A stretch of DNA of 64,000 nucleotides from Phocoena phocoena (Eukaryota > Chordata > Mammalia > Artiodactyla > Phocoenidae). The translations under genes were made by a program, and so were the position numbers. The stretch's first letter is position 1, and each line of letters starts with the position of its first letter. The notes under the pieces are model-generated. The model was not told the DNA's origin, did no database searches, and saw only the letters and a program-made list of their open reading frames with translations. Below are positions 46,950-57,469 of this stretch, in pieces. Where the stretch lies: positions 56,953,690 to 57,017,689 of the forward strand of contig NC_089226.1 in assembly GCF_963924675.1 (NCBI RefSeq). Direction: 5' to 3'.

Positions 46950-47764
46950 ATAATCATACATTTTTATATTCAATTCTTATTTAGACTTGCCTTAATATTC
47001 AGCAATATTTTGCTCACCATTGTTTTTTGACTATCACTCTTGCCTTCTGGAGTATATCCTTTGTCTGAAATATCTTTATCTCACTTCATGCTTTAGTGAT
47101 AGCTGAGTGAAGAATCTAGGTAGACAAGCGTTTTCTCTAGCTCTTTGAAGACTTCATTCCACTGTCTGCTGGGCTCTGTCATTACCTGTGAGGAGTATGC
47201 CATAACTCTAACAGTCATTCGTTTCTGTGTGATCTTTCTTCCTTGTTTTTATTTAAATGTTGTTCTCTTTGTCTTTGCTGTTCTACCCTTTACTATAATG
47301 CATCTAGGCATGGATTTATTTTTATGCTTGAGACTCACTGTTTTCCTGAGATTGAAGATGCATTACTTCTTCAGTTCCATGAATTTCTCAGGCTGTATCT
47401 CTGAATAATGCCTCTCTCCTTTTTCTCTGTTCTCTCGCCTAGAACTTACATACACTGTTTCTTCTCATATATCCTCCTTGTCTTTGAAAGTCCTTCTTAT
47501 TTTCATATGTCTTATCTCTTTGTGCTTAATTCTGGATAATTTTCTGAATTTGTCACTAATTTTCACATATATGATTTTACCTCATCCACTGAGTTTTTCA
47601 TATCTATGGTATTTCATTCTAGAAGTTCTATTTCATTTTTTCAAATATGCTATTCTTTTTTTCATAGTGCCCTATTGTCTCATTATGATTTCTTTTTCTT
47701 TGTGTCTTTAAACATTTATTAAATAGTCTCTTTCAGGTCATGATGTTATTTCAAGTTCTTAGGA

Positions 47765-48500
47765 CACTAATCATCATGGCAAACCATTTCCTCACATGGT
47801 TTTAAAGTTTTTATTGTGGGTTGTAAAAGTGGCCTCCTAGAGCAATTATGCACAATTAGGGACTCCACACCCATGCTGAGCAGATTGATTAGTTGTGACA
47901 GGCTTCCCCACCCCTGCCATCACCCCCACCTAGACCCTTAGCAGAAAGGGGCTTCCTTGTTACTTCTCTAGGCCAGCAACTCCCTTACACAGCAGGAGTG
48001 CCTCTGTGGCCCTGCTTCATGCTGGAGTTTCAGTTTCTACTCCCCAGACTCCAGAGGCCTGGTCTCCTCCCACTGCCTTACCATTAGAGCTGATACTGGG
48101 GTCCAAGGGTTCCCCTCGGCCATAGTGGTGTCCAAGGGTTCCCCTCGGCCATAGTGGTGTCATTTCTCAGGCTTACTGCTCTGATGTGGGGATGCCTTTG
48201 TTTTTGGCATCTGAGGTTTCCCATTTATTTCTTTTGAGCTCATCTCTGAATGTAAAAAAGATTTTTATTATATTTTATTATAACTTATCCAGCATTTCTA
48301 TGTGTTTTAAGGGGGGGAGAACTTAGCATACTCAACCAAATTTCCATTCTTGGATGATCATATTATCTGCAATTAATGACAGTATTTTCTCTGTCTTCAC
48401 AATCTTTCTCCCTCTTATATATTCAGTTTTATCTTATATCACTGTCTAGGAACACCAGTACACCGTTGCAAAGCTTCTCCATAGACTAGTATAGAGACCA
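47765..48500. other. Intron stretch with a 29-bp tandem duplication
   Basis: No recognised gene or repeat family. At 48101-48158 a 29-bp unit beginning GTCCAAGGGTTCCCCTCGG is present twice, head to tail. Confidence 0.55.
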
Positions 48501-48504
48501 AGGA

Positions 48505-48755
48505 AGTATAATATAGTGGTTAATTTTGGTATCTAGCAAGTCTGGATTGAATTCAAGCTCTGTGACTTAATACCTCTGGTTTTGTGCGGGTTGCTAACTT
48601 GTTTAAACCTAGTTTTCTCATTTATAAAATGGGATAATCATGGTATTTACCTTGAAGAATTATTTTTAGAATTAAACTAGTTACTATATGTAAACCACAT
48701 GGATTAGTACCTGACACATAATACAAGTATCATAAGTATTAGCTATCAGCAGTAG
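48505..48755 (+). mobile_element. MIR SINE
   Basis: TATAATATAGTGGTTAATTTTG, TTGAATTCAAGCTCTGTGAC, TTCTCATTTATAAAATGGG, TGACACATAATACAAG. Confidence 0.8.
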
Positions 48756-48789
48756 TAGTTGTAGAAATAATAGTAAAAGTTTAGTATAC

Positions 48790-48930
48790 ATTATAGCTAG
48801 TCTTCCCAAATCTGTTGTAGAGGTTTGTTATCTGAGACTCAGAGAGGTCAAATACCTTTCCCAGTGTCTCATAGCTAATAATGGGAAGCATAATTTACAC
48901 CCCAGAGCAGGTCTTCTGAAGCTGTATCTT
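48790..48930 (-). mobile_element. MIR fragment
   Basis: GAGACTCAGAGAGGTCAAATA, then CAGTGTCTCATAGCTAATAA, the reverse MIR core. Confidence 0.7.
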
Positions 48931-49247
48931 CCCCTCCCTAGATTATCCTGCCCCCATCGGAGTAGTGGTTTGTACAGTTGCAAAATCAGGCCCTGGGCAG
49001 AGTACTTGCTAGGCCATCTGTGGGAAACTGGCTCACAAGGGTCCTGGTACCTTGCTCAGCACTTCCAGAGCAAACAGGGAGAAAAAGCTCAGGGCCAGGC
49101 AGGATTCTTGAGAGGAACCTCAAAGAAAGAAATAAGCTTATAGCCATGCGTCTCTAAGAATAAGAATTCCTGTTTTCTAGTGTGTTGAAAACGTAAACGA
49201 TAATATATAGAATCAGAAGCTACCTAGGAGAGGAGCTGCTTTGCAAA

Positions 49248-49288
49248 TCATCCGTCCGTCCATCCACCCATCCATCCATCCATCCACT
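49248..49288. repeat. (ATCC)n microsatellite
   Basis: About 40 bp of ATCC units with CGTCC and CACCC variants at its left. Confidence 0.9.
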
Positions 49289-49299
49289 CACTTCTGGAT

Positions 49300-49515
49300 G
49301 CCTAAAGCCAGGTGACCTGGGTTCTAATCCTGGCTCTGCTCCTTAACCTTGGACATGCTTTTTGACCTCACTAGACCTCACATTCTTCACCTATAAAATG
49401 AGAATAATCATAACAGCACCTACCTAATGGGGTGGGGATTAAATGAGTTAAAGCACTTAGAGAAGCACCTGGCACATAACATATGCAGGACATGTCGGGT
49501 TTTATTATTATTACT
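49300..49515 (+). mobile_element. MIR SINE
   Basis: GGTGACCTGGGTTCTAATCC, CTTCACCTATAAAATGAG, GGGATTAAATGAGTTAAAGC, CACCTGGCACATAACA; one of the best-preserved MIRs here. Confidence 0.85.
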
Positions 49516-49519
49516 TGGT

Positions 49520-50830
49520 TCTGCATACAGTCAAAGGCCTACTCTGAGCTCCATCTCTAGGACCGCCAGGAGGGACGTGTGAGACGTGTGGAAATCGCTG
49601 CAGGTGCACAGTTGGCTGGTTCTATCACGTGTGGGTTTCAAGAAAGATTTGGTAGATGAAGTCGGATTTGCCTTCAGCAACTATCAATGTCCTCCTTTGT
49701 GCCAAGAACCTTATTAATCAGCGGGTTTGTGAAGATAGAAAGTTCGAGGTCCCTGCTGTCAAGGAGTCTTCATTCTGGGTGAAGAAACAAATATGTAAAT
49801 CAGGGATTTTATAGACTGTGGGCTCATAAGTATTAAAAAAATGCAAGGTTGGGCTGCTGTAAGAAAACAGAGCAGGGGCATCTGCAGTGTTGTGCTGGGA
49901 AATGGTTAACAACCAGGTCCCCAAGGAAAAAAAATACATTCTGTATTATTGACATAAAGGATGTGAACACACTTGACAAATAATAAAATACACAATATTT
50001 TTATTGAAAACTCCAAGCACCTATAACTTCAGTATGATTTTATATTTCTCAGCAAAAATCCACCATCAGTTTTTACAATTCCACCACCAACAAATAGGTC
50101 ACAGACCAGACATCACTATCTGACTTTACAAAGAAGGCACTAATGTTACTGACACACGAGTGTAGGTCTGACAAACGTTGGTTGCTACTCTTGTTTATAT
50201 TAAGGAGGAGGTGAAAGGGAAGCAATGAAGATGCAAAGACACGTCAGAACTTCACTCAGTAGTCACTGCTGTGAGCGTCTTTGCTCAGATAATAGTTTTG
50301 AATACTGGAAAAATATCTCCTCAACTTTTTGTGCTGTTCACAATGGAACAGCCACAGATAGAGCACACTTTTAAGTTTAATCTGCTTCATTAACATTTAC
50401 CCTATCACTTCCTTAAGTCTGGACAGTCAGCAAAACAAGAAAGCTAGTGCTGATTTGTAACATTTGCTGATTTCCATGGTGTCAACATCCCACCACATCC
50501 CACCACGGCTCATTTCAGGCTGCCCACCTGACATCACCTGCTACAGGGTGGGCAGGAGCATACCGGTATGTAGCCTTTCCATCCAGTGCATACAGTCGAT
50601 CTAAATCATCCCCAGAGCATAGATAACAGTAGAATGTGGTAAAATAATTAGAAAGTTGTACGTTTTGAGCATTTGTTACCTTTATTTTTAATATAATTTA
50701 TTTAATCATAGGTTGATATAATTACATTTCTATAATGGCTGTGCTTAACAGCTCAGAAAATCTAGCAGTTGGCTCCCTCCAGATAGTATGAGCTGGCTGC
50801 AGCACATCACTGACATCTGAAATAGACGTG
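49520..50830. other. Intron stretch, mostly unassigned
   Basis: Non-coding sequence. The part 49950-50560 has phrases such as TTTGCTGATTTCCATGGTGT that feel like an ancient repeat, but I could not place it. No exon was found. Confidence 0.35.
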
Positions 50831-50839
50831 GAAATCAGA

Positions 50840-51110
50840 GAAAGCTTCTGAAGGACTGATGTGTGAGCAGGGTTCTGAGGGTTGAATAGAAGTCTGCTGG
50901 GTAGAGGGAGGCATCTCAGGCAGAGGGAACAGAATGAGGGAAGCTCATTCCCAGGCTTCTGAGGAACAGGGTGGGAAGTAGGAGAAAACCAGAGAAGAAA
51001 GGCAGAGGTAATTCATGAAGGGTCTTGTGGACCCCTTATCCCCAGAATTCTAGGGAAGCATTGAAGAATATTAAACAAGAGAGTGAGTGATTGGATTTGC
51101 ATTCTCAGGA
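50840..51110 (+). mobile_element. Ancient unassigned repeat fragment
   Basis: GCATCTCAGGCAGAGGGAAC, GAAGGGTCTTGTGGACCCC and GGGAAGCATTGAAG match the 6780-7410 family. Confidence 0.45.
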
Positions 51111-51555
51111 AACCTGTCTGGGAGCTGTGTGGTGAGAGGTTTGGTGTGCCATGATGCTGTGGTGCAGTCAGCAAGGTGCCAGGTAATGGAGGTCACGTGG
51201 TAAGGGAAGTGCACCCCAAACAGCATGTGCAAAGGCTTGAGGCGTGAGAAACCAAGCACAGGAAATGAGATCGTATGGGAGGCCTGGGCATAGACTTCCT
51301 GCTGGGGAATAGCAGGGATGTGACTGGAAACCTGGGCACTGTTGGCACAGTGCCAAGGACTCTCGTGCCAGTGGATGTGTTGGATGTAGTCCTGCTCTCG
51401 GTCTGCCCTGGCAGGAAGTGGGGTCAGTGTTCTGCACTCTCTCTGAACCATACTACTGAATAATTGCTAAGTCCAATGGTTTACCTAATTGGGCTGTTGG
51501 CAGGTAAGTGCTGCATGCACCGGCCTCTGGAAGACTGACCATTTAGTTTCTTACT

Positions 51556-51930
51556 GCTCAAAGTGTGTTCCAATGACTTGCAGCACCAGCCTCACCTGGA
51601 AGCTAATCAGAAATGCAGAAATTCAGGGACCACCTCGGACATCCTGAGTCAGACTGCATTTTTTTTTTTTTTTTTTTTTATGCGTTACGCGGGCCTCTCA
51701 CTGTTGTGGCCTCTCCCGTTGCGGAGGACAGGCTCCGGACGCGCAGGCTCAGCGGCCATGGCTCACGGGCCCAGCCGCTCCGCGGCATGTGGGATCTTCC
51801 CAGATCGGGGCATGAACCCGTGTCCCCTGCATCGGCAGGCGGACTCTCAACCACTGCGCCACCAGGGAAGCCCCCAGACTGCATTTTAACACACCCCATG
51901 GGTACTCTAAAGTCTGAGCATCCCTGAGTT
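51556..51930 (-). mobile_element. MER5A-like hAT element split by a SINE
   Basis: CTCAAAGTGTGTTCCAATGAC, CCAGCCTCACCTGGAAGC, AATCAGAAATGCAGAAATTC, then after the SINE TCTAAAGTCTGAGCATCCC. Confidence 0.65.
51663..51874 (-). mobile_element. CHR-2-type SINE (short form)
   Basis: Reverse copy with a 13-bp TSD CAGACTGCATTTT at 51650-51662 and 51875-51887, inside a MER5A-like element. Confidence 0.95.
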
Positions 51931-51934
51931 AGGG

Positions 51935-52110
51935 CAGGCTTTCTCTCAAGTGGTCCAGACCACCTGCATTGGAATCCCTTGGGCCCCCTCCCAGACTCCT
52001 GGTCCTACGCCTGACCTTCTGAATCTGAATTTCTAAGTTTGGGCCCAGGAACCTGAAATTTCAGTATGCTTCTGAGATTATTCTTAAGCACGTCAACAGT
52101 CACGTTAATC
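51935..52110 (-). mobile_element. MER5-like hAT fragment
   Basis: CCACCTGCATTGGAATCCC, CTTCTGAATCTGAATTTC and CAGGAACCTGAAATTTCAG fit a second, degraded member. Confidence 0.5.
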
Positions 52111-52194
52111 CCCAAAAGACTTGGTCCAAACAGCCATGTTTGAATTGGGTCAGAAAAACTGAACTGCTTAAACTGTTTTGGTAAATTATTTCTT

Positions 52195-52290
52195 TTGCTT
52201 CATATGCAAAGCACTTCGTAGGTCAATGACTGGCAGATGGTTGGTGCTCGATAAATGTTAGCATTGTTGTTGTAGTATTTGTGATACTTA
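52195..52290 (+). mobile_element. MIR 3' end
   Basis: GCAAAGCACTTCGTAGGTC, then GGTTGGTGCTCGATAAATG. Confidence 0.55.
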
Positions 52291-52341
52291 AAACATCATG
52301 AGTTCCTTGTCAAGGCCAGAACCAAGCAGGATCTAGGGAAA

Positions 52342-52343
<2 letters not shown>

Positions 52344-52382
<39 letters not shown>

Positions 52383-52410
52383 ATGTGTGTGTGTCCGTGT
52401 GCTGTGCGTT
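52344..52410. repeat. (GT)n microsatellite with GCGCGC core
   Basis: About 28 bp of pure GT, then GCGCGCGCGT and further interrupted GT. Alternating purine-pyrimidine over about 50 bp. Open frames here are low-complexity artefacts. Confidence 0.92.
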
Positions 52411-52778
52411 GGGAGGGGGGTAACAGAAGGATGCAGGGTGCTGGGTAACTCCCATGTCCCCCAGTCTGTGCCCCACCCAGAGCCGGCGACCATCTGCTCT
52501 GAGCAGCTGCCTGTCTGGGAGTTGAGGGTATCCATGGGAACCGGTATGGAGGTTGCCAGGAGGGCTCCAGGGCCATCAGCCAGAGGGGAGAATGGAAATC
52601 AAGTGGAACTGAAAGTGACAGACTCATGTGTGTTCAATAGAGTGGGAAGCCGTCAGCTGTGAGAGCAAGGGTGAGGCATGAGCAAAGCCAACCCAGCATC
52701 TGGCCCCAGAAGGAAACCTCCAGACAGCACTGTGACTTGCACCCAGGAGGGTCTCTTGAGGCAATTTGAATGTTAGCA
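52411..52778. other. GC-moderate intron stretch, nothing recognised
   Basis: Sequence around 52440-52680 is relatively GC-rich for the intron, with a frame through the microsatellite, but no conserved protein signature. Confidence 0.4.
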
Positions 52779-52832
52779 TTTCTCTCCCTCTCTCTTCCTC
52801 CCTCCCTCCTTCCTTCTCTCCCTCCCTCCTTT
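52779..52832. repeat. Polypyrimidine (CCCT/CCTT)n tract
   Basis: About 50 bp of C/T-only sequence with CCTCCCTCC units. Confidence 0.85.
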
Positions 52833-52888
52833 AATAGGAAATTTAGGTTTTTTTAAAAAAGTACAACTCAGTAGAAAAGTAAAACATG

Positions 52889-52890
<2 letters not shown>

Positions 52891-52919
<29 letters not shown>

Positions 52920-53111
52920 GCGGCACTTGGGCCTCTCACTGTTGTGGCCTCTCCCGTTGCGGAGCACAGGCTCCGGATGCGCAGGCTCAGCGGCCATGGC
53001 TCACAGGCCTAGCCGCTCCGCGGCATGTGGGATCTTCCCGGACTGGGGCATGAACCCGTGTCCCCTGCATCGGCAGGCGGACTCTCAACCACTGCGCCAC
53101 CAGGGAAGCCC
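52891..53111 (-). mobile_element. CHR-2-type SINE (short form), long tail
   Basis: Reverse copy with a 28-T tract and exact 10-bp TSD AAAACATGAA at 52881-52890 and 53112-53121. Confidence 0.94.
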
Positions 53112-53121
53112 AAAACATGAA

Positions 53122-53262
53122 AATTTTTAATTGCCTCAAATCCCACCACTCATAATTGGGTGCTTTAATTTTGGTTAGTTTGCCTTTTTCTCTATGCATA
53201 TTTTTGTAAGGTTGAAATCATGCATTTTCAGTTCTGTATTCTGCTTTCTTAAAGGTTCTTTT
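53122..53262 (-). mobile_element. Possible L1 3' UTR scrap in reverse
   Basis: TTTTTCTCTATGCATATTTTTG, then GTTCTGTATTCTGCTTTCTT, resembles reverse old L1 3' UTR. Weak. Confidence 0.4.
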
Positions 53263-53264
53263 GA

Positions 53265-54055
53265 GTCAGGCATTTAGCTTCAAGAGAAAAAAACAAAACA
53301 AAACATGGGATGTGTAGTGAGATGCCCCCCTGCATTCGCATCGCAGATCTGCCGGGTTGAAAATGAATGGCTGAGGCCAAAAGGACAAATTGATACAAAA
53401 TGGATATTCCTAAGTGATTTCTATTGTGCCATCTGAGCCAGTGGTGCCCATTTTAGTAGTTTCACCAGTTTTTGAATTGGGCATTTCTTGTGTGTTTAAG
53501 CAACTTTGATAAAGCTTGTGCATAAAGAAAAGCAACTTCCAAAAGGAGAAGAGAATGGAGATTGTTTTGCTGAGATATTTTTGAAAAGAGCATTGAGATT
53601 TAAATGCTGTATAGAACATAGAATGTGGCATAGTGGGTAAGAACTGTGTATCTGGATCATTTCTCCTGAATTTCCCGATACAGCCAAGCCCAATCATTCC
53701 TGTTACCCCAAGAGCACTTACACCACATGGCGGGTGCTGTGTCCTCAAGTGACCAGTCATATTTGAGGGAAAGTGACATCACCAACTGAAATATGCAAAC
53801 TGCTGGTGAGACCAAGATGCCATTTGAAAGAGTGTTTCTCAGATTGAATCGTTGTTGACACCAACTTTTTTCTCATGGGTTCACTCAGTTCTGTATGACC
53901 TTGAGCAAGACCTCCACAGGGATGATAGCAGCCACCATGAGAGCTGTAATAAGGGCTATTGGTAATGAGTGAGGAGAGTGTGATCAAATAAGGGCTAATA
54001 AGGGCTACCTTAGTATCCTCAAATTTTCCTGAAGCATTAAACTCCTTATTTGCAT
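53265..54055. other. Intron stretch, nothing recognised
   Basis: Unique-looking sequence. A small repeated phrase AATAAGGGCTA occurs at 53949, 53987 and 53998. Minus-strand frames show no recognised domain. Confidence 0.4.
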
Positions 54056-54117
54056 CATTTAAATGACTGCACACTATTCCATCACGTGGGCATAGTACCT
54101 TTTATTTAACCATTCTT

Positions 54118-54326
54118 TTTTTTTTTTTTTTTTTTGGCTTTGCGGGCCTCTCACTGTTGTGGCCTCTCCCGTTGCGGAGCACAGGCTCCGGACGCGCAGG
54201 CTCAGCGGCCATGGCTCACGGGCCCAGCCGCTCCGCGGCATGTGGGATCTTCCTGGACCGGGGCATGAACCCACGTCCCCTGCGTCAGCAGGCGGACTCT
54301 CAACCACTGCACCACCAGGGAAGCCC
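54118..54326 (-). mobile_element. CHR-2-type SINE (short form)
   Basis: Reverse copy with a 10-bp TSD AACCATTCTT at 54108-54117 and 54327-54336, inserted into a probable old L1 3' end (54060-54420). Confidence 0.94.
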
Positions 54327-54430
54327 AACCATTCTTCTATTACCGCACATTTCACCTGCTTTCACTTTTTTACCACTGTTAATTCAAAACATCATGATGG
54401 ACGTCATTTTCCCTGCTGCACCTCTTCTAT

Positions 54431-54484
54431 CCCTCCCTCCCTCCCTTCCTTCCTACTTTCCTTCCTTCGCTTCTTCTTTCTTTC
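54431..54484. repeat. (CCCT/CCTT)n polypyrimidine tract
   Basis: C/T-only run of about 50 bp with TTCC units. Confidence 0.85.
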
Positions 54485-54554
54485 AGAAGAACTACATTTC
54501 AAGGCCTTAATTTTTATCCACTGGCAGCTTGGTGACTGGAAGTAGTTTTAAAAG

Positions 54555-54705
54555 TAATTTGTCTGAACTCCCATTTTACAGATGTGGCAGCTGAGGCTGA
54601 CATCTGGGTTTGTGATTCGCCCAGTGACACACACAGATGGGTTCAGAGTAGGGAATCAAATCTAAGTCTTTTTGGACTCCTGGTCCAGTGCTCTCTTTTC
54701 TCTCA
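54555..54705 (-). mobile_element. MIR SINE
   Basis: CCCATTTTACAGATGTGGCAG, then GAGGCTGACATCTGG and a GGGAATCAAATCTAAG block. Confidence 0.7.
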
Positions 54706-54709
54706 CCAA

Positions 54710-54985
54710 GCAACCTGCAGCTCCATCTTTTTAATTTGCCTGCTCACATATTTCTCATCCCATTGCACAGAAGTACTCCCAACTTAGCCCACTGGAGACT
54801 CTATAAAATAGCTGAGTTTATTTTATTGGGTATGTTTCTGCCCTTTTAAATATTTCTGTCCTTTTACATGTTTATTAATGAGTAAAAACTGTCTGTTTTC
54901 ATGGCAAACTAGAAAGCAGGAAATGTGTCTTTTTCAACTCAGTGTCAGTAAATACTGTCCTTGCATGATTGAAGGGAGCCTGTGA
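54710..54985. other. Intron stretch, nothing recognised
   Basis: AT-rich unique-looking sequence between a MIR and a putative LTR. Confidence 0.35.
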
Positions 54986-54989
54986 TAAT

Positions 54990-55431
54990 GTTACCAAACT
55001 AGGTTTATTTTCCCCTCCGCTCAGCAAGCCAAAACACTGAGACATCAAGGTTTGCTGCAAAGAGAGGGTTTATTCACAAGGCAGCGAAACAAAGAGATGA
55101 GAGAAAAGTCTCAGATCTGTCTCCCCAAAGGCAAGGGGCTCAGGGTATTTATGGGGTAAAGAATACTGAAGCAGGGCGGTCTGAGGCTTGAGGAGCAGGG
55201 GAAAGGTGATTGGGAAAAGGTGCGACAACTGTCTTCTGCGCAGGTGAAACTAAGCTTCAGCCCTCGGCACATTCAAAAGGTTACTGAGTGGAGAGTGGAC
55301 ATTCACGCATGGTCAGTGGTCCTATCCAGCTTTAATCAACTCAGCTCGAAAAAGACACAGGTGACTCCAAGTTCCTGGAAAACAACTCAGGCAAACATCT
55401 TATTGTTTAGGCTAAGTGCTGGTTGGAGGAA
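54990..55431 (-). mobile_element. Probable retroviral-type LTR fragment
   Basis: On the minus strand the order is a TATA-like CATAAATACC (55153-55144), then AATAAA (55074-55069) about 75 bp downstream, then a short U5-like region rich in CTCTCTTTGCAGC. This spacing is that of an LTR with a compact R region. Class is not certain (class I is my guess). A CHR SINE ends it at 55432. No viral coding sequence is present. Confidence 0.5.
55069..55153 (-). promoter_or_regulatory. LTR TATA-like box and polyadenylation signal
   Basis: CATAAATACC and AATAAA in the correct order and spacing on the minus strand, antisense to MAP6. Current activity is unknown. Confidence 0.4.
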
Positions 55432-55772
55432 TTCCCTGCTGGTGCAGTGGTTAAGAATCCACCTGCCCATGCAGGGAACACGGGTTTGAGCCCTGGTCCG
55501 GGAAGATCCCACATGCCGCGGAGCAACTAAGCCTATGTGCCACAACTACTGATCCTGTGCTCTAGAGCCCGCCAGCCACAACTACTGAGCCCAAGTGCCA
55601 CAACTACTGAAGCCCGTGTGCCTGGAGCCCGTGCTCTGCAACAGAGAAGCCCCCGCGATGAGAAGCTTGTGCACCGCAATGAACCATAGCCCCTGCTCGC
55701 CACAACTAGAGAAAGCCTGTGCGCAGCAACGAGACCCAACGCAGCCATAAATAAACAAATAATAAATAGATA
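55432..55772 (+). mobile_element. Long-form CHR SINE
   Basis: GAATTCCCTGCTGGTGCAG head, B-box-like GGGTTTGAGCCC, CCACAACTACTGA repeats and a TAAATAAACAAATAATAAAT tail. No clear TSD. Confidence 0.9.
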
Positions 55773-56985
55773 AAATGACCTTGATTAGTGAAGGCAGATG
55801 AAATGGATTTGACCCACAATTTCAATAACCCAACCATCATGTGACCATATGTTGTTCACTTGTACACTCCTGCTTGAGAGAAACAATGTAAGTTTGGGAG
55901 TAGCTTCAAATTTTACTTCAAATTCTAACCCCCAAAATGAACAAAGTCACTGAAGCTTCATTTAAGCTTCTCGATTAAATTTTAGAAACAATTCAACAAA
56001 TATATTTTGAACACCCGTAGTGAACAAGACACTGAGTTAGTCTAATAGCTGTTCGGAGAGAGACAGAATTTGTCCTCAAGTCGCTTCTAGTTTACTATGG
56101 GACACTGCTAGAAAATGTAGGCTTTATTGTTATTCAGGTGTGATAAGCCAACACATCAGCAGAGGACGGCCATTGAAAAGACAGTTTGTTGTCAGAGGAG
56201 GGGCAGACCACACATGCACTGCAGGGCCACGTGGGGAGGCACGGGGGCTGGTCAGGAGGCAGAAGGAGTGAGGGAAAGCTTGGGCAGGAGCCTTTGTTGT
56301 GGGTTTCACAAGAAGGAATGGGTGAGGCAGAGTAAGCAGGCTGAGCAGGGTCAGGATTGGATAGTTTCAGTAATTCCAGTGGCTCTGGGGCACAGAGGTG
56401 GTCCATGGTTATCTGGTGCCTTGGCCCTGCGGTAGTTAGGGCAGGAGGGTAGTGGCCCAGGAATGAGAGCCCAGTAAAGGAGGTGGGGGGGTGGTGAGCA
56501 CTGGATTTGGGGGGTTTGCATGTGAAAGGCCTGTCTGCTCTCTAGGAACAGCTAGCCCTGGGGTGGAGGTGGGAACAGTCTCCCCAGGGTCAGCAAGTCC
56601 CCAGATACCAAAACACCAGAATAAAAAGACATGCTTAATGCAGAGACAGGGCAGGTGCCTATTCTAGCATTGTATTGTACAAGGAGGAAAGCTATAAGTA
56701 ATAAAAACAGAAGCACACTTGGGATGTTAAGAGGAAAAGATTATTTCAAGAATACTTGTTCTGACAAAGGCTAATGGAAGAAATGGCTTTTCAGCAGGGC
56801 GGGGTGAGGGGAGAGAATCCCAGCTCTGCATCCATTGGCCAGTTGCCCACCCTGGGCAAATCACTTAAACCCTCTGACCAAAGTTTATTCTGTTTATATC
56901 TTGTGTATATTTGTGTATATTCTGTTTATATCAAACTTGTGCAGAACAAGTGAATACCTCAGTTGTTTCTCTCCCCGTGACCTGC
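55773..56985. other. Intron stretch, nothing firm
   Basis: Moderately GC-rich, unique-looking sequence. A MIR-like scrap (CACTTAAACCCTCTGACC) lies near 56860. Frames on both strands near 56130-56430 overlap, suggesting chance. Confidence 0.35.
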
Positions 56986-57000
56986 ATCAGAACTGCATGG

Positions 57001-57312
57001 TGGGCTTCCCTGGTGGCGCAGTGGTTAAGAATCCACCTGCCAATGCAGGAGACACGGGTTCGAGCCCTGGTCCGAGAAGATCCCACATGCCGTGGAGCAA
57101 CTAAGCCCGTGTGCCACAACTACGGAGCCTGCGCTCTAAGAGCCCGTGAGCCACAACTACTGAAGCCTGTGCGCCTAGAGCCCGTGCTCTGCAACGAGAA
57201 GCCCCCGCAATGAGAAGCCCGCGCACAGCAACGAAGAGTAGCTCCCGCTCGCCGCAAGTAGAGAAAGCCCGCGCGCAGCAGCGAAGACCCAACACAGCCG
57301 AAAAAAAAAGAA
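57001..57312 (+). mobile_element. Long-form CHR SINE inside a MER5A-like element
   Basis: Complete long-form copy; exact 12-bp TSD AGAACTGCATGG at 56989-57000 and 57313-57324. Flanks continue a MER5A-like element on the right (AAAATGCAGCTTCCTGGGAC, TGATCCTCAGGAACACTG to about 57465). Confidence 0.95.
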
Positions 57313-57469
57313 AGAACTGCATGGAGGGTCTGTTTAAAATGCAGCTTCCTGGGACTCAGAATCAGACTATGAGGATGGGACCCAGGAGCCTGCATGTTAA
57401 AAAGCCCCTCATTCCCACCCTAGCTGATCCTCAGGAACACTGAAGTTGGAGACCTAGGGAAAACAAGCT

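Larger units (their letters stand above)
44200..47760 (-). mobile_element. Old L1/HAL1-type LINE in reverse, interrupted
   Basis: Reverse 3' UTR at 44200-44560 (GGAGGTTACCACTTTTGG), ORF2-like sequence at 44800-45830 (TTCATGTGTTTATTGGCCATG) and 5'-end-like sequence at 47040-47760 (GGTCATGATGTTATTTC at its end). A DNA-transposon fragment and two SINEs interrupt it. The central RT region is largely missing, which may mean a HAL1-type element or separate fragments. Confidence 0.55.
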
